Shown here in pieces: positions 33,474 through 40,029 of a stretch of DNA of 40,029 bases. Position numbers and translations under genes: made by a program. The stretch covers positions 1-40,029 of the forward strand of contig NZ_JACJVI010000025.1 in the NCBI RefSeq assembly GCF_014237835.1, read 5' to 3'. Source of the DNA: Rhizobium sp. AQ_MP. GTDB taxonomy: Bacteria; Pseudomonadota; Alphaproteobacteria; Rhizobiales; Rhizobiaceae. Numbering within the stretch: the stretch's first letter is position 1; each line of letters opens with the position of its first letter. The notes beneath the pieces were generated by a model. The model did no database searches. It was given only the letters and a program-made list of their open reading frames with translations, and was not told the DNA's origin.

Positions 33474-34554
33474 ACTTGAACGCCGCGCCCGCCAATCCAG
33501 CCTGTTTGCCATCGTCTCGCCGCTGCTGGCGCTGGCGCTCACCGTCCTTTTCGGCGGCATCATGTTTGCGCTGCTCGGCAAGGATCCGGTGTCTGCGCTC
33601 TACAGCTTCTTCATCGAGCCACTTCTCGAGGTCTGGTCGCTGCACGAGCTTGCGGTGAAGGCCGCTCCGCTGATCCTGATCGGTGTCGGCCTCTCTGTCT
33701 GCTATCGCTCCAACAACTGGAATATCGGCGCCGAAGGCCAGTTCATCGTCGGCGCGATCGTCGGTTCGATCCTGCCGATCACCTTCTACGAATGGACCTC
33801 GCCGCTGCTTCTGCCGCTGATGCTGGTCATGGGGGCGATCGGCGGCGCTGCCTATGCCGCGATCCCGGCGCTTCTGAAGACCCGTTTCAATACCAACGAG
33901 ATCCTGACCAGCCTGATGCTGGTTTACATCGCGCAGCTTCTGCTTGACTGGCTGACGCGCGGGATCTGGAAGGACCCGGCCGGTTACAATTTTCCGCAGT
34001 CCCGTTCCTTCGTCTCCGAAGCCGTTCTGCCGGAAATCCTGTCCTCCGGCCGCGCCCATCTCGGCATCGTCTTTGCACTCGTGGCCGCCGTCGCCGTCTG
34101 GTTCATGATGCGCTACACGCTGAAAGGCTTTCAGGTCGTCGTGCTCGGTCAATCGGAGAGGGCAGGGCGCTTTGCCGGCTTCTCCTCGCGCAAGATGGTC
34201 TGGTTTTCGATGATGTTCTCCGGCGCGCTTGCGGGCCTTGCCGGCATCTCGGAAGTCTCAGGCTCGATCGGTCACCTGCAGCCGACGATCTCGCCGGGTT
34301 ATGGCTTCACCGCCATCATCGTTGCTTTCCTCGGTCGCCTCAATCCGCTGGGGATCATCGCCTCCGGATTCGTGTTGGCGCTGACCTATCTCGGCGGCGA
34401 AGGCGCGCAGCTGTCGATCGGCGTCTCGGACAAGGTGACCCGCGTTTTCCAGGGCCTGCTGCTGTTCTTCGTGCTCTCCTGTGACACGCTCATTCTCTAC
34501 AAGGTGCGCATCGTCTTTGATCGTGCCCGCAACGCCGCGTCCAGGGGTGTGTGA
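33463..34554 (+). CDS. BMP-family ABC importer, permease 1 (YufP-like)
   Basis: A 363-residue membrane protein with about nine hydrophobic segments. Family-typical segments are LIGVGLSVCYRSNNWNIGAE, LKTRFNTNEILTSLMLVYIA and ISPGYGFTAIIVAFLGRLNP. It forms the channel with permease 2. Both ends overlap neighbours (11 bases with the ATPase gene and one base with permease 2), so synthesis is coupled. Confidence 0.93.
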   Translation: MRIELERRARQSSLFAIVSPLLALALTVLFGGIMFALLGKDPVSALYSFFIEPLLEVWSLHELAVKAAPLILIGVGLSVCYRSNNWNIGAEGQFIVGAIVGSILPITFYEWTSPLLLPLMLVMGAIGGAAYAAIPALLKTRFNTNEILTSLMLVYIAQLLLDWLTRGIWKDPAGYNFPQSRSFVSEAVLPEILSSGRAHLGIVFALVAAVAVWFMMRYTLKGFQVVVLGQSERAGRFAGFSSRKMVWFSMMFSGALAGLAGISEVSGSIGHLQPTISPGYGFTAIIVAFLGRLNPLGIIASGFVLALTYLGGEGAQLSIGVSDKVTRVFQGLLLFFVLSCDTLILYKVRIVFDRARNAASRGV

Positions 34555-35471
34555 TGATGTTCGAAGCCATCCTTCTGACCATCATCACCGCCTCGACACC
34601 GCTGGTCATCGCCGCCATGGGCGAACTGGTCGCAGAGCGCTCCGGCGTCCTCAATCTCGGCGTCGAGGGCATGATGATCATCGGTGCCGTCTGCGCCTTC
34701 ATTGCCACGAACATGACCGGCTCGCCCTATCTCGGCGTTCTCGCCGGCATCGCCACCGGCGCGTTCTTCTCGCTGCTTTTCGGCTTTCTGACGCTGACGC
34801 TTGTGGCCAATCAGGTGGCGACCGGGCTTGCTCTGACCATCCTCGGTCTGGGCGTCTCCGGCATGGTGGGCGAAAGCGTGGTTGGTGTGCCGGGCGTCAA
34901 GATGCAGCCGATCGTCATTCCGCTGCTGTCGGATATCCCGGTCATCGGTCCGATCCTGTTTGCGCAGGATCTCTTTTTCTATCTGTCGATCGCGCTTGTC
35001 ATCGGCGTGAACTGGTATCTGTTCAAGAGCCGGTCCGGCCTGAAACTGCGCGCCATCGGTGACAGCCACGGCTCGGCCCATACGCTCGGGCTCCCGGTTA
35101 TCCGTACCCGCTATCTCGCGGTGATGTTCGGTGGCGCTTGCGCCGGTCTCGCCGGTGCACAGCTGTCGCTGGTCTATACGCCGCAATGGGTGGAGAACAT
35201 GTCGGCCGGCCGCGGCTGGATTGCCTTGGCGCTCGTTGTCTTCGCCGCATGGCGGCCCTGGCGCGTGCTGGCGGGTGGATATCTCTTCGGCGCCGTGACC
35301 ATCGGGCAGTTGCATGCGCAGGCGCTCGGCATCGGTCTGCCATCGCAGTTTCTGTCGGCTCTACCCTATGCGGCGACCATTGTCGTGCTGATCATAATCT
35401 CCCATAATCGCCGCACGACGCTGATCAACACGCCGGCCTGCCTCGGCAAGCCGTTCGTGCCGGATCGATAA
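34554..35471 (+). CDS. BMP-family ABC importer, permease 2 (YufQ-like)
   Basis: A 305-residue membrane protein with 8-10 hydrophobic segments. It includes GELVAERSGVLNLGVEGMMI, the hallmark of this permease subfamily, LRAIGDSHGSAHTLGLPV, and GRGWIALALVVFAAWRP. The start was set at the ATG of TGATG overlapping the previous stop; GTG 34551 and ATG 34557 are alternatives. It is followed 40 bases later by the binding-protein gene. Confidence 0.92.
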   Translation: MMFEAILLTIITASTPLVIAAMGELVAERSGVLNLGVEGMMIIGAVCAFIATNMTGSPYLGVLAGIATGAFFSLLFGFLTLTLVANQVATGLALTILGLGVSGMVGESVVGVPGVKMQPIVIPLLSDIPVIGPILFAQDLFFYLSIALVIGVNWYLFKSRSGLKLRAIGDSHGSAHTLGLPVIRTRYLAVMFGGACAGLAGAQLSLVYTPQWVENMSAGRGWIALALVVFAAWRPWRVLAGGYLFGAVTIGQLHAQALGIGLPSQFLSALPYAATIVVLIIISHNRRTTLINTPACLGKPFVPDR

Positions 35472-35511
35472 TCAAAACAAAAGCTTCAACCTAACCAGAC
35501 AGGGGTAATCC

Positions 35512-36585
35512 ATGAAGAACATCCTCCTCGCGCTTGCTGCCTCGGCAGCCGCCATTGTCGGCGTTGCGGCACCTGCCGCCGCCCAGGACAAGACCAAGGT
35601 CTGCTTCGTCCATGTCGGCTCCAAGACCGACGGCGGCTGGACCCAGGCCCATGACATTGGCCGCCAGCAGCTTCAGGAACATTTTGGCGACAAGATCGAA
35701 ACGCCTTACCTCGAAAACGTTCCCGAAGGTCCGGATGCCGAGCGCGCCATCGAGCGCATGGCCCGTTCCGGCTGTGCACTGGTCTTCACCACCTCCTTCG
35801 GCTTCATGGATGCCACCCTGAAGGTCGCCGAGAAGTTCCCGGACGTGAAGTTCGAGCATGCGACCGGCTACAAGACAGCGGCCAATGTCGCCACTTACAA
35901 CTCCCGTTTCTATGAAGGCCGCTTCATCAACGGTCAGATCGCAGGCAAGATGTCGAAGACCGGCGTTGCCGGCTACATCGCCTCCTTCCCGATCCCGGAA
36001 GTCGTCGCCGGCATTAACGCCTTTCTCCATGGCGCCCGCACAGTCAACCCGGAGTTCAAGCTGAAGGTCATCTGGGTCAACACCTGGTTCGACCCGGGCA
36101 AGGAAGCGGATGCTGCCAAGGCTCTCTTCGACCAGGGCGTCGACGTGCTGACCCAGCACACTGACACCACCGCTCCGATGCAGGTTGCTGAAGAGCGTGG
36201 CCTGAAGGCCTTCGGCCAGGCTTCGGACATGATCGCCGCCGGCCCGACTGCACAGCTCAGCGCCATCGTCGACACCTGGGCACCGTACTACATCAAGCGC
36301 ACCCAGGCCGTAATCGACGGCACCTGGTCCTCCGCTCAGACCTTCGACGGCCTGAAGGACGGCATCCTGTCCATGGCGCCCTACACCAACATGCCTGACG
36401 ACGTGAAGGCCATGGCGATGGACACCGAAGCCAAGATCAAGTCCGGTGAGCTGAAGCCCTTCAGCGGCCCGATCAACAAGCAGGACGGTACGCCGTGGCT
36501 GAAGGAAGGTGAGTCGGCCGACGACGGCACCATCCTCGGCATGAACTTCTACATCGAAGGCGTTGACGACAAGCTGCCGCAGTAA
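35512..36585 (+). CDS. BMP-family substrate-binding protein
   Basis: A 357-residue exported protein. The signal peptide MKNILLALAASAAAIVGVAA ends near APAAAQ|DKTK; no lipobox cysteine follows, so it is a free periplasmic protein rather than the lipoprotein seen in Gram-positives. The BMP fold shows VCFVHVGSKTDGGWTQAHD, ALVFTTSFGFMDATLKVA and QHTDTTAPMQVAEERG. Relatives bind purine nucleosides; substrate here is inferred. AGGGGT lies 7-8 bases before the ATG. It is the last gene of the operon and is followed by a terminator. Confidence 0.92.
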   Translation: MKNILLALAASAAAIVGVAAPAAAQDKTKVCFVHVGSKTDGGWTQAHDIGRQQLQEHFGDKIETPYLENVPEGPDAERAIERMARSGCALVFTTSFGFMDATLKVAEKFPDVKFEHATGYKTAANVATYNSRFYEGRFINGQIAGKMSKTGVAGYIASFPIPEVVAGINAFLHGARTVNPEFKLKVIWVNTWFDPGKEADAAKALFDQGVDVLTQHTDTTAPMQVAEERGLKAFGQASDMIAAGPTAQLSAIVDTWAPYYIKRTQAVIDGTWSSAQTFDGLKDGILSMAPYTNMPDDVKAMAMDTEAKIKSGELKPFSGPINKQDGTPWLKEGESADDGTILGMNFYIEGVDDKLPQ

Positions 36586-36608
36586 TCCATCTCTGGATAT
36601 CAAAATGG

Positions 36609-36640
36609 AAAGGGCGCCTTAGGCGCCCTTTCTTGTTTAG
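36609..36640 (+). terminator. Terminator of the BMP transporter operon
   Basis: Stem AAAGGGCGCC/GGCGCCCTTT with loop TTA, followed by CTTGTTTAGTTTTTT. The 10-base arm is identical to that of the fpr terminator at 20311-20320. Confidence 0.9.
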
Positions 36641-36734
36641 TTTTTTCAAATTGCGAGAATACTCAGATATCGACTTTCGCCGGTATTGCCTTTGATGTAA
36701 CAAGCCGGGCCATGACGTTGGCATGCGAGGTGGA

Positions 36735-37487
36735 ATGCGCAAGGAAGATGTCCGGGAAATGAAAGTCATTTCCAATCTTCGTACAAGCCATTCAAAGGTT
36801 GTCGAACAGCTCGGTTTGGCGATCGTGGGTGGCCGGTTCGCGATAGGCGAGCCCTTGCCGGGCGATATCGAGCTCGAGGCAGAGTTTGATGTGTCGCGCT
36901 CCGTGCTGCGCGAAGCCATGAAGACGCTGACAGCCAAGGGACTGATCGTCGCCAAATCGCGCGTCGGAACCCGCGTTACGGATCGCTGCCACTGGAATTT
37001 GATCGACGAAGACGTCTTGCGCTGGCATTTTCAGACCGGTGTCACGGCGGAATTCATCGATCATCTCTATGACGTCAGACTGGTTCTAGAACCTGCTTCG
37101 GCCGCCTTTGCCGCCCTCCGTGCCACGCCCGAGGACTGTGCGGAACTGCGCCACTATGCGCTTCTGCTGGGCTCCAACGATCTCGACTGGCCGAGCCAGG
37201 TGGAGGCCGATCTGCGCTTCCATGTGCTACTGACGATCGTCGGCGCCAATCCTTTCCTGGAAAGCATGATTGGTTTCATCAAGGCCTCGCTTGATGGTGC
37301 CTTCACCATGGCATTTGACCCGGCCCTCGCTGGCCGCGGCGAGGCCATCACCGAACTGCATCTCGCCGTCGTCGAGGCGATCGAAAATCGCGACCCAGAG
37401 GCTGCGCGCCTCGCCACCGAAAGGGCGATTGAGCAGGGCCGGGCGGCGGCTCTGAGGGCTGTGGAAAGCGCGCAGAAGCGGCTCTGA
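36735..37487 (+). CDS. GntR-family regulator, FadR/FCD subclass
   Basis: A 250-residue repressor-type protein. The N-terminal winged helix is visible in VVEQLGLAIVGGRFAIGEPL, EFDVSRSVLREAMKTLTAKG and SRVGTRV. The all-helical FCD ligand domain (from about 85) has the metal/ligand residues in VEADLRFHVLLTIVGANPFL and ITELHLAVVEAIENRD. Relatives sense sugar acids or carboxylates; the ligand here is unknown. ATGs at 36723, 36735 and 36759 are possible starts; 36735 has GAGG 4 bases upstream. It is next to the BMP transporter but behind a terminator. An inverted repeat AGCGGCT/AGCCGCT covers its stop codon. Confidence 0.88.
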   Translation: MRKEDVREMKVISNLRTSHSKVVEQLGLAIVGGRFAIGEPLPGDIELEAEFDVSRSVLREAMKTLTAKGLIVAKSRVGTRVTDRCHWNLIDEDVLRWHFQTGVTAEFIDHLYDVRLVLEPASAAFAALRATPEDCAELRHYALLLGSNDLDWPSQVEADLRFHVLLTIVGANPFLESMIGFIKASLDGAFTMAFDPALAGRGEAITELHLAVVEAIENRDPEAARLATERAIEQGRAAALRAVESAQKRL

Positions 37488-37557
37488 GCCGCTGCAGACT
37501 TGCGGCCCGCCTGCGCTGGTATTACTGAGGGTCGCCATTCTCATGTCGGAGCCTTCA

Positions 37558-38919
37558 ATGAACCGCACCTGCCTTGCCGTCGTTCTCGCCGCTGGTGACA
37601 GCACCCGGATGAAGTCGTCGATGTCCAAGGTCCTGCATCCTGTCGGCGGGCGTCCGATGATCGCCCATGTCATGGCGTCGATCGCTGCCTCCGGTGTGTC
37701 CGACGTCGCCTTGGTTCTCGGTCGCGACGCCGAGAAGGTGGAAAATGCGGCCCGAGTCGACGGTCTTGCCGTCGAGAGCGTGCTGCAGACCGAGCGGCTT
37801 GGTACCGGTCACGCAGTCCAGATGGCTCGCGACGCCATTGCCCGTGGCTATGATGAGATCCTGGTCGCCTATGGTGATGTGCCGCTGATCACCGCAGCCC
37901 CCCTGAAGGCCGCGCGCGACGCGCTGGCCGGCGGCGCTGATGTCGCGGTCATCGGCTTCCACACCCAGAACCCGACCGGCTATGGTCGACTGCTCGTCGA
38001 GAAGGGCGAACTTGTCGCCATCCGCGAGGAGAAGGATGCGACCGAGGCCGAGCGCGCCGTCACCTGGTGCAACAGCGGATTGATGGCGATTGATGGCAGG
38101 AAGGCGCTCGATCTCCTCTCACGCATCGACAACAAGAACGCCAAGGGTGAATACTACCTCACCGATCTCGTGGAGATCGTCCGCGCGCTGGGCGGAAAGG
38201 CCGTCGCCGTGGATGCGCCGGAGACCGAGTTGACCGGCTGCAACAACCGCGCCGAACTCGCCGTCATCGAACGCCTCTGGCAGGAGCGCCGCCGCCATGA
38301 GCTGATGGTGTCGGGCGTGACGATGATTGCTCCGGAAACGGTGTTTCTGAGCCACGACACGGTGATCGGTCAGGATGCGTTGATCGAGCCTAATGTCGTT
38401 TTCGGCCCAGGGGTCACCGTCGAGGGTGGCGCGGTCATCCATGCATTCTCGCATCTGGAGGGCGCACACGTCGCGGCCGGTGCGACCGTCGGTCCCTTTG
38501 CCCGGTTGCGCCCCGGTGCGAACCTCGCCGAAGGCTCCAAGGTCGGCAATTTCTGCGAAGTGAAAAAGGCTGAGATCGGCCGCGGCGCCAAGGTCAATCA
38601 CCTGACCTATATCGGCGACGCCGTCATTGGAGCCGAGAGCAACATCGGCGCCGGTACCATCACCTGCAATTATGACGGGGTCAACAAGCACGAAACCCAT
38701 ATCGGGGCGGGGGCCTTCATCGGCTCGAATTCTTCGCTGGTCGCGCCGGTGACGATCGGCGATGGCGCTCTGATCGCCTCCGGCAGTGTCATCACCGAGG
38801 ACGTGCCCGCGAATGCGCTCGCCTTCGGTCGTGCCCGGCAAGAGATGAAAGCGGACCGCGCTGCCGTCATCCGCGAACGAAACCTTGCAATAAAGGCTGC
38901 AAAGAAGGCCGCCAAGTAG
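37558..38919 (+). CDS. glmU: Bifunctional UDP-GlcNAc synthase GlmU
   Basis: A 453-residue enzyme. The N-terminal uridylyltransferase has LAAGDSTRMKSSMSKVLHPV, ILVAYGDVPLI and TGYGRLLV. The C-terminal left-handed beta helix is the glucosamine-1-phosphate acetyltransferase, with hexapeptide repeats, GPFARLRPGANLAEGSKVGN and IGAGTITCNYDGVNKHET. It makes UDP-GlcNAc for peptidoglycan and lipopolysaccharide. The start at 37558 has GGAG 8 bases upstream and matches rhizobial GlmU; ATG 37543 would add five residues. The C-terminus is lysine-rich. Confidence 0.96.
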   Translation: MNRTCLAVVLAAGDSTRMKSSMSKVLHPVGGRPMIAHVMASIAASGVSDVALVLGRDAEKVENAARVDGLAVESVLQTERLGTGHAVQMARDAIARGYDEILVAYGDVPLITAAPLKAARDALAGGADVAVIGFHTQNPTGYGRLLVEKGELVAIREEKDATEAERAVTWCNSGLMAIDGRKALDLLSRIDNKNAKGEYYLTDLVEIVRALGGKAVAVDAPETELTGCNNRAELAVIERLWQERRRHELMVSGVTMIAPETVFLSHDTVIGQDALIEPNVVFGPGVTVEGGAVIHAFSHLEGAHVAAGATVGPFARLRPGANLAEGSKVGNFCEVKKAEIGRGAKVNHLTYIGDAVIGAESNIGAGTITCNYDGVNKHETHIGAGAFIGSNSSLVAPVTIGDGALIASGSVITEDVPANALAFGRARQEMKADRAAVIRERNLAIKAAKKAAK

Positions 38920-38950
38920 ACGGGTTAGCCCGATCTTCACCGCTTGTAAT

Positions 38951-39010
38951 GCTGCGTTGCATTACGAGACGAAACGCAATTTGACCTCACGCACAATTGC
39001 CTATTGCGTT
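38951..39010. promoter_or_regulatory. Inverted repeats in the glmU-glmS gap
   Basis: AACGCAAT (38973-38980) and ATTGCGTT (39003-39010) are a perfect 8-base inverted repeat around 22 bases. TGCGTTGC also occurs at 38953-38960, beside a TAATGC/GCATTA hairpin. The set is 45-100 bases upstream of the glmS start and could be operator sites or leader structure; no regulator is known to me. Confidence 0.35.
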
Positions 39011-39055
39011 GGAACCGCTAGGAAAGCCGCGTGGTAACTGGAAACGGAGAATTTC

Positions 39056-40029
39056 ATGTGCGGCATCGTCGGCATTGTCGGTAACAAGCCCGTGGCGGAG
39101 CGTCTGGTCGACGCCCTGAAGCGGCTCGAATATCGCGGCTATGATTCCGCCGGTGTTGCCACCATCAATGATGGCAAGCTCGACCGTCGCCGCGCCGAAG
39201 GCAAGCTTTTCAATCTTGAGGGCAAGCTGGCCGGTGACCCGCTGCCCGGCAACATCGGCATTGCCCATACCCGCTGGGCAACCCATGGCGTGCCGAACGA
39301 GGTGAACGCGCATCCCCATTTCGTTGAGGGCGTGGCTGTCGTTCACAACGGCATCATTGAGAATTTTGCCGAGATCAAGGACCGACTGGTCGCCGAAGGC
39401 GCCGTCTTCACCACCCAGACCGATACGGAAGTTGTCGCCCAGCTGCTCGCCAAGTACCGTCGCCAGGGCCTTGGCCGCCGTGAGGCCATGCACGAGATGC
39501 TGCGCCATGTGACGGGCGCCTACGCGCTCGCGGTGATCTTCAACGATGATCCCTCGACGATCATGGCCGCCCGCTCCGGCCCGCCGCTCGCCATCGGCTT
39601 CGGTGATGGCGAGATGTTCTTAGGCTCGGATGCGATTGCGCTGTCGCCCTTTACCAACCGCATCGCTTATCTGCATGACGGTGATTGGGCTGTCATCGGC
39701 AAGCAGGGTGCCCATATCTTCGACATCGACGGCAATCCGGTCGATCGTCCGATCCAGATCTCCACGGCCTCCGCCTACATGATCGACAAGGGCAATCATC
39801 GCCACTTCATGGAAAAGGAGATCTACGAGCAGCCCGAAGTAATCTCCCACGCCCTGTCGCATTACGTCGATTTTGCCAATCACACAGTTCGCGATGCAGC
39901 CAGCGAGATCGATTTCGCCAGCCTGCGCGGCCTTGCCATCTCCGCTTGCGGGACCGCCTATCTCGCGGGTCTCGTCGGTAAGTACTGGTTCGAGCGTTAT
40001 GCCCGCCTGCCGGTCGAGATCGATGTCGC
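39056..40029 (+). CDS. glmS: Glutamine-fructose-6-phosphate aminotransferase GlmS, 3' end outside window
   Basis: The first 324 codons of GlmS (normally about 608), cut by the window end. It makes glucosamine-6-phosphate, the first step to UDP-GlcNAc. The N-terminal glutaminase starts MCGIVGIVGN with Cys2 (Cys1 after methionine removal) as nucleophile, and continues with LKRLEYRGYDSAGVA, HTRWATHGVPNEVNAHPH and VVHNGIIENF. The first sugar-isomerase domain begins at ISACGTAYLAGLVGKYW. GGAGA lies 5-9 bases before the ATG. The upstream gap shows no glmS ribozyme. Confidence 0.97.
   Translation, partial: MCGIVGIVGNKPVAERLVDALKRLEYRGYDSAGVATINDGKLDRRRAEGKLFNLEGKLAGDPLPGNIGIAHTRWATHGVPNEVNAHPHFVEGVAVVHNGIIENFAEIKDRLVAEGAVFTTQTDTEVVAQLLAKYRRQGLGRREAMHEMLRHVTGAYALAVIFNDDPSTIMAARSGPPLAIGFGDGEMFLGSDAIALSPFTNRIAYLHDGDWAVIGKQGAHIFDIDGNPVDRPIQISTASAYMIDKGNHRHFMEKEIYEQPEVISHALSHYVDFANHTVRDAASEIDFASLRGLAISACGTAYLAGLVGKYWFERYARLPVEIDV

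Noticed and set aside
20310..36640. Identical 10-base stem arms in the fpr and BMP-operon terminators as a mobile repeat
   Set aside because: Loops and flanks differ; the arm AAAGGGCGCC is a common GC-rich terminator stem, so chance or convergence suffices.
37477..37493. Inverted repeat AGCGGCT/AGCCGCT over the GntR stop codon as a terminator
   Set aside because: No U-run follows and the loop is too small for a normal terminator.
38920..39055. glmS ribozyme upstream of glmS
   Set aside because: The gap is only 136 bases and its repeats do not form the ribozyme core; that element is typical of Gram-positives.
1..40029. CRISPR arrays, prophage, toxin-antitoxin or defence islands
   Set aside because: No regularly spaced repeats, phage structural genes, or recognisable toxin, antitoxin or defence genes were seen. 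mazG here is the housekeeping pyrophosphatase, not part of a mazEF module.

Overview
The window reads as chromosome of an alphaproteobacterium of the Rhizobium/Agrobacterium group. The grounds are the gene order (dusB)-ntrB-ntrC-ntrY-ntrX-trkA-dat-hfq-hflX, a Pcs-type phosphatidylcholine synthase, the cysG-DUF2849-cysI-DUF934 block, and the GC-rich codon use throughout. Nearly all of it is ordinary core genome. The standout exception is a two-gene bacteriochlorophyll unit, bchE-bchJ, set between hflX and mazG and preceded by a PpsR/CrtJ-type operator. This suggests a phototrophic (bacteriochlorophyll-making) member of the rhizobia.

Layout: 1-77 looks like the end of an insertion sequence that cuts off the front of dusB (78-791). 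788-7181 holds the two nitrogen two-component systems NtrBC and NtrYX. 7231-11251 holds trkA, a D-amino-acid transaminase gene, hfq and hflX. 11299-13606 is the bchEJ unit. 13637-15062 (minus strand) carries mazG and a zinc nucleoside-type deaminase. 15329-20285 is an assimilatory sulfite-reduction block (siroheme synthase, sulfite reductase, two small accessory proteins) followed by ferredoxin-NADP reductase. 20360-24683 (minus) combines a betaine/homocysteine methyltransferase with a betaine-type ABC importer. 24684-25669 is a long gene-poor gap with a candidate small RNA and a possible 39-residue ORF, followed by cobQ. 27165-27545 (minus) has two related mini membrane proteins, then tRNA-Lys. 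27913-31761 carries ccdA, an AEC permease, a UbiH-type hydroxylase and pcs. 31899-36585 is a complete BMP-family (probably nucleoside) ABC importer, followed by a GntR regulator. The window ends with glmU and the 5' part of glmS.

How the genes fit together: NtrB/NtrC and NtrY/NtrX sense and act on nitrogen status. CysG makes the siroheme that CysI needs, and Fpr can supply reduced ferredoxin-type electrons. The betaine importer feeds substrate to Bmt, which makes methionine. BchE needs B12 and SAM; cobQ supplies B12, but that is usual in rhizobia. GlmU and GlmS make UDP-GlcNAc precursors.

I did not find a wholly new multi-gene system. The most interesting items are the bchEJ insertion with its operator, the perfect palindrome in front of bmt, the candidate small RNA at 25146-25262, and the paired mini membrane proteins next to tRNA-Lys. 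All functional calls are from reading motifs and recalled family knowledge; no database search was run.
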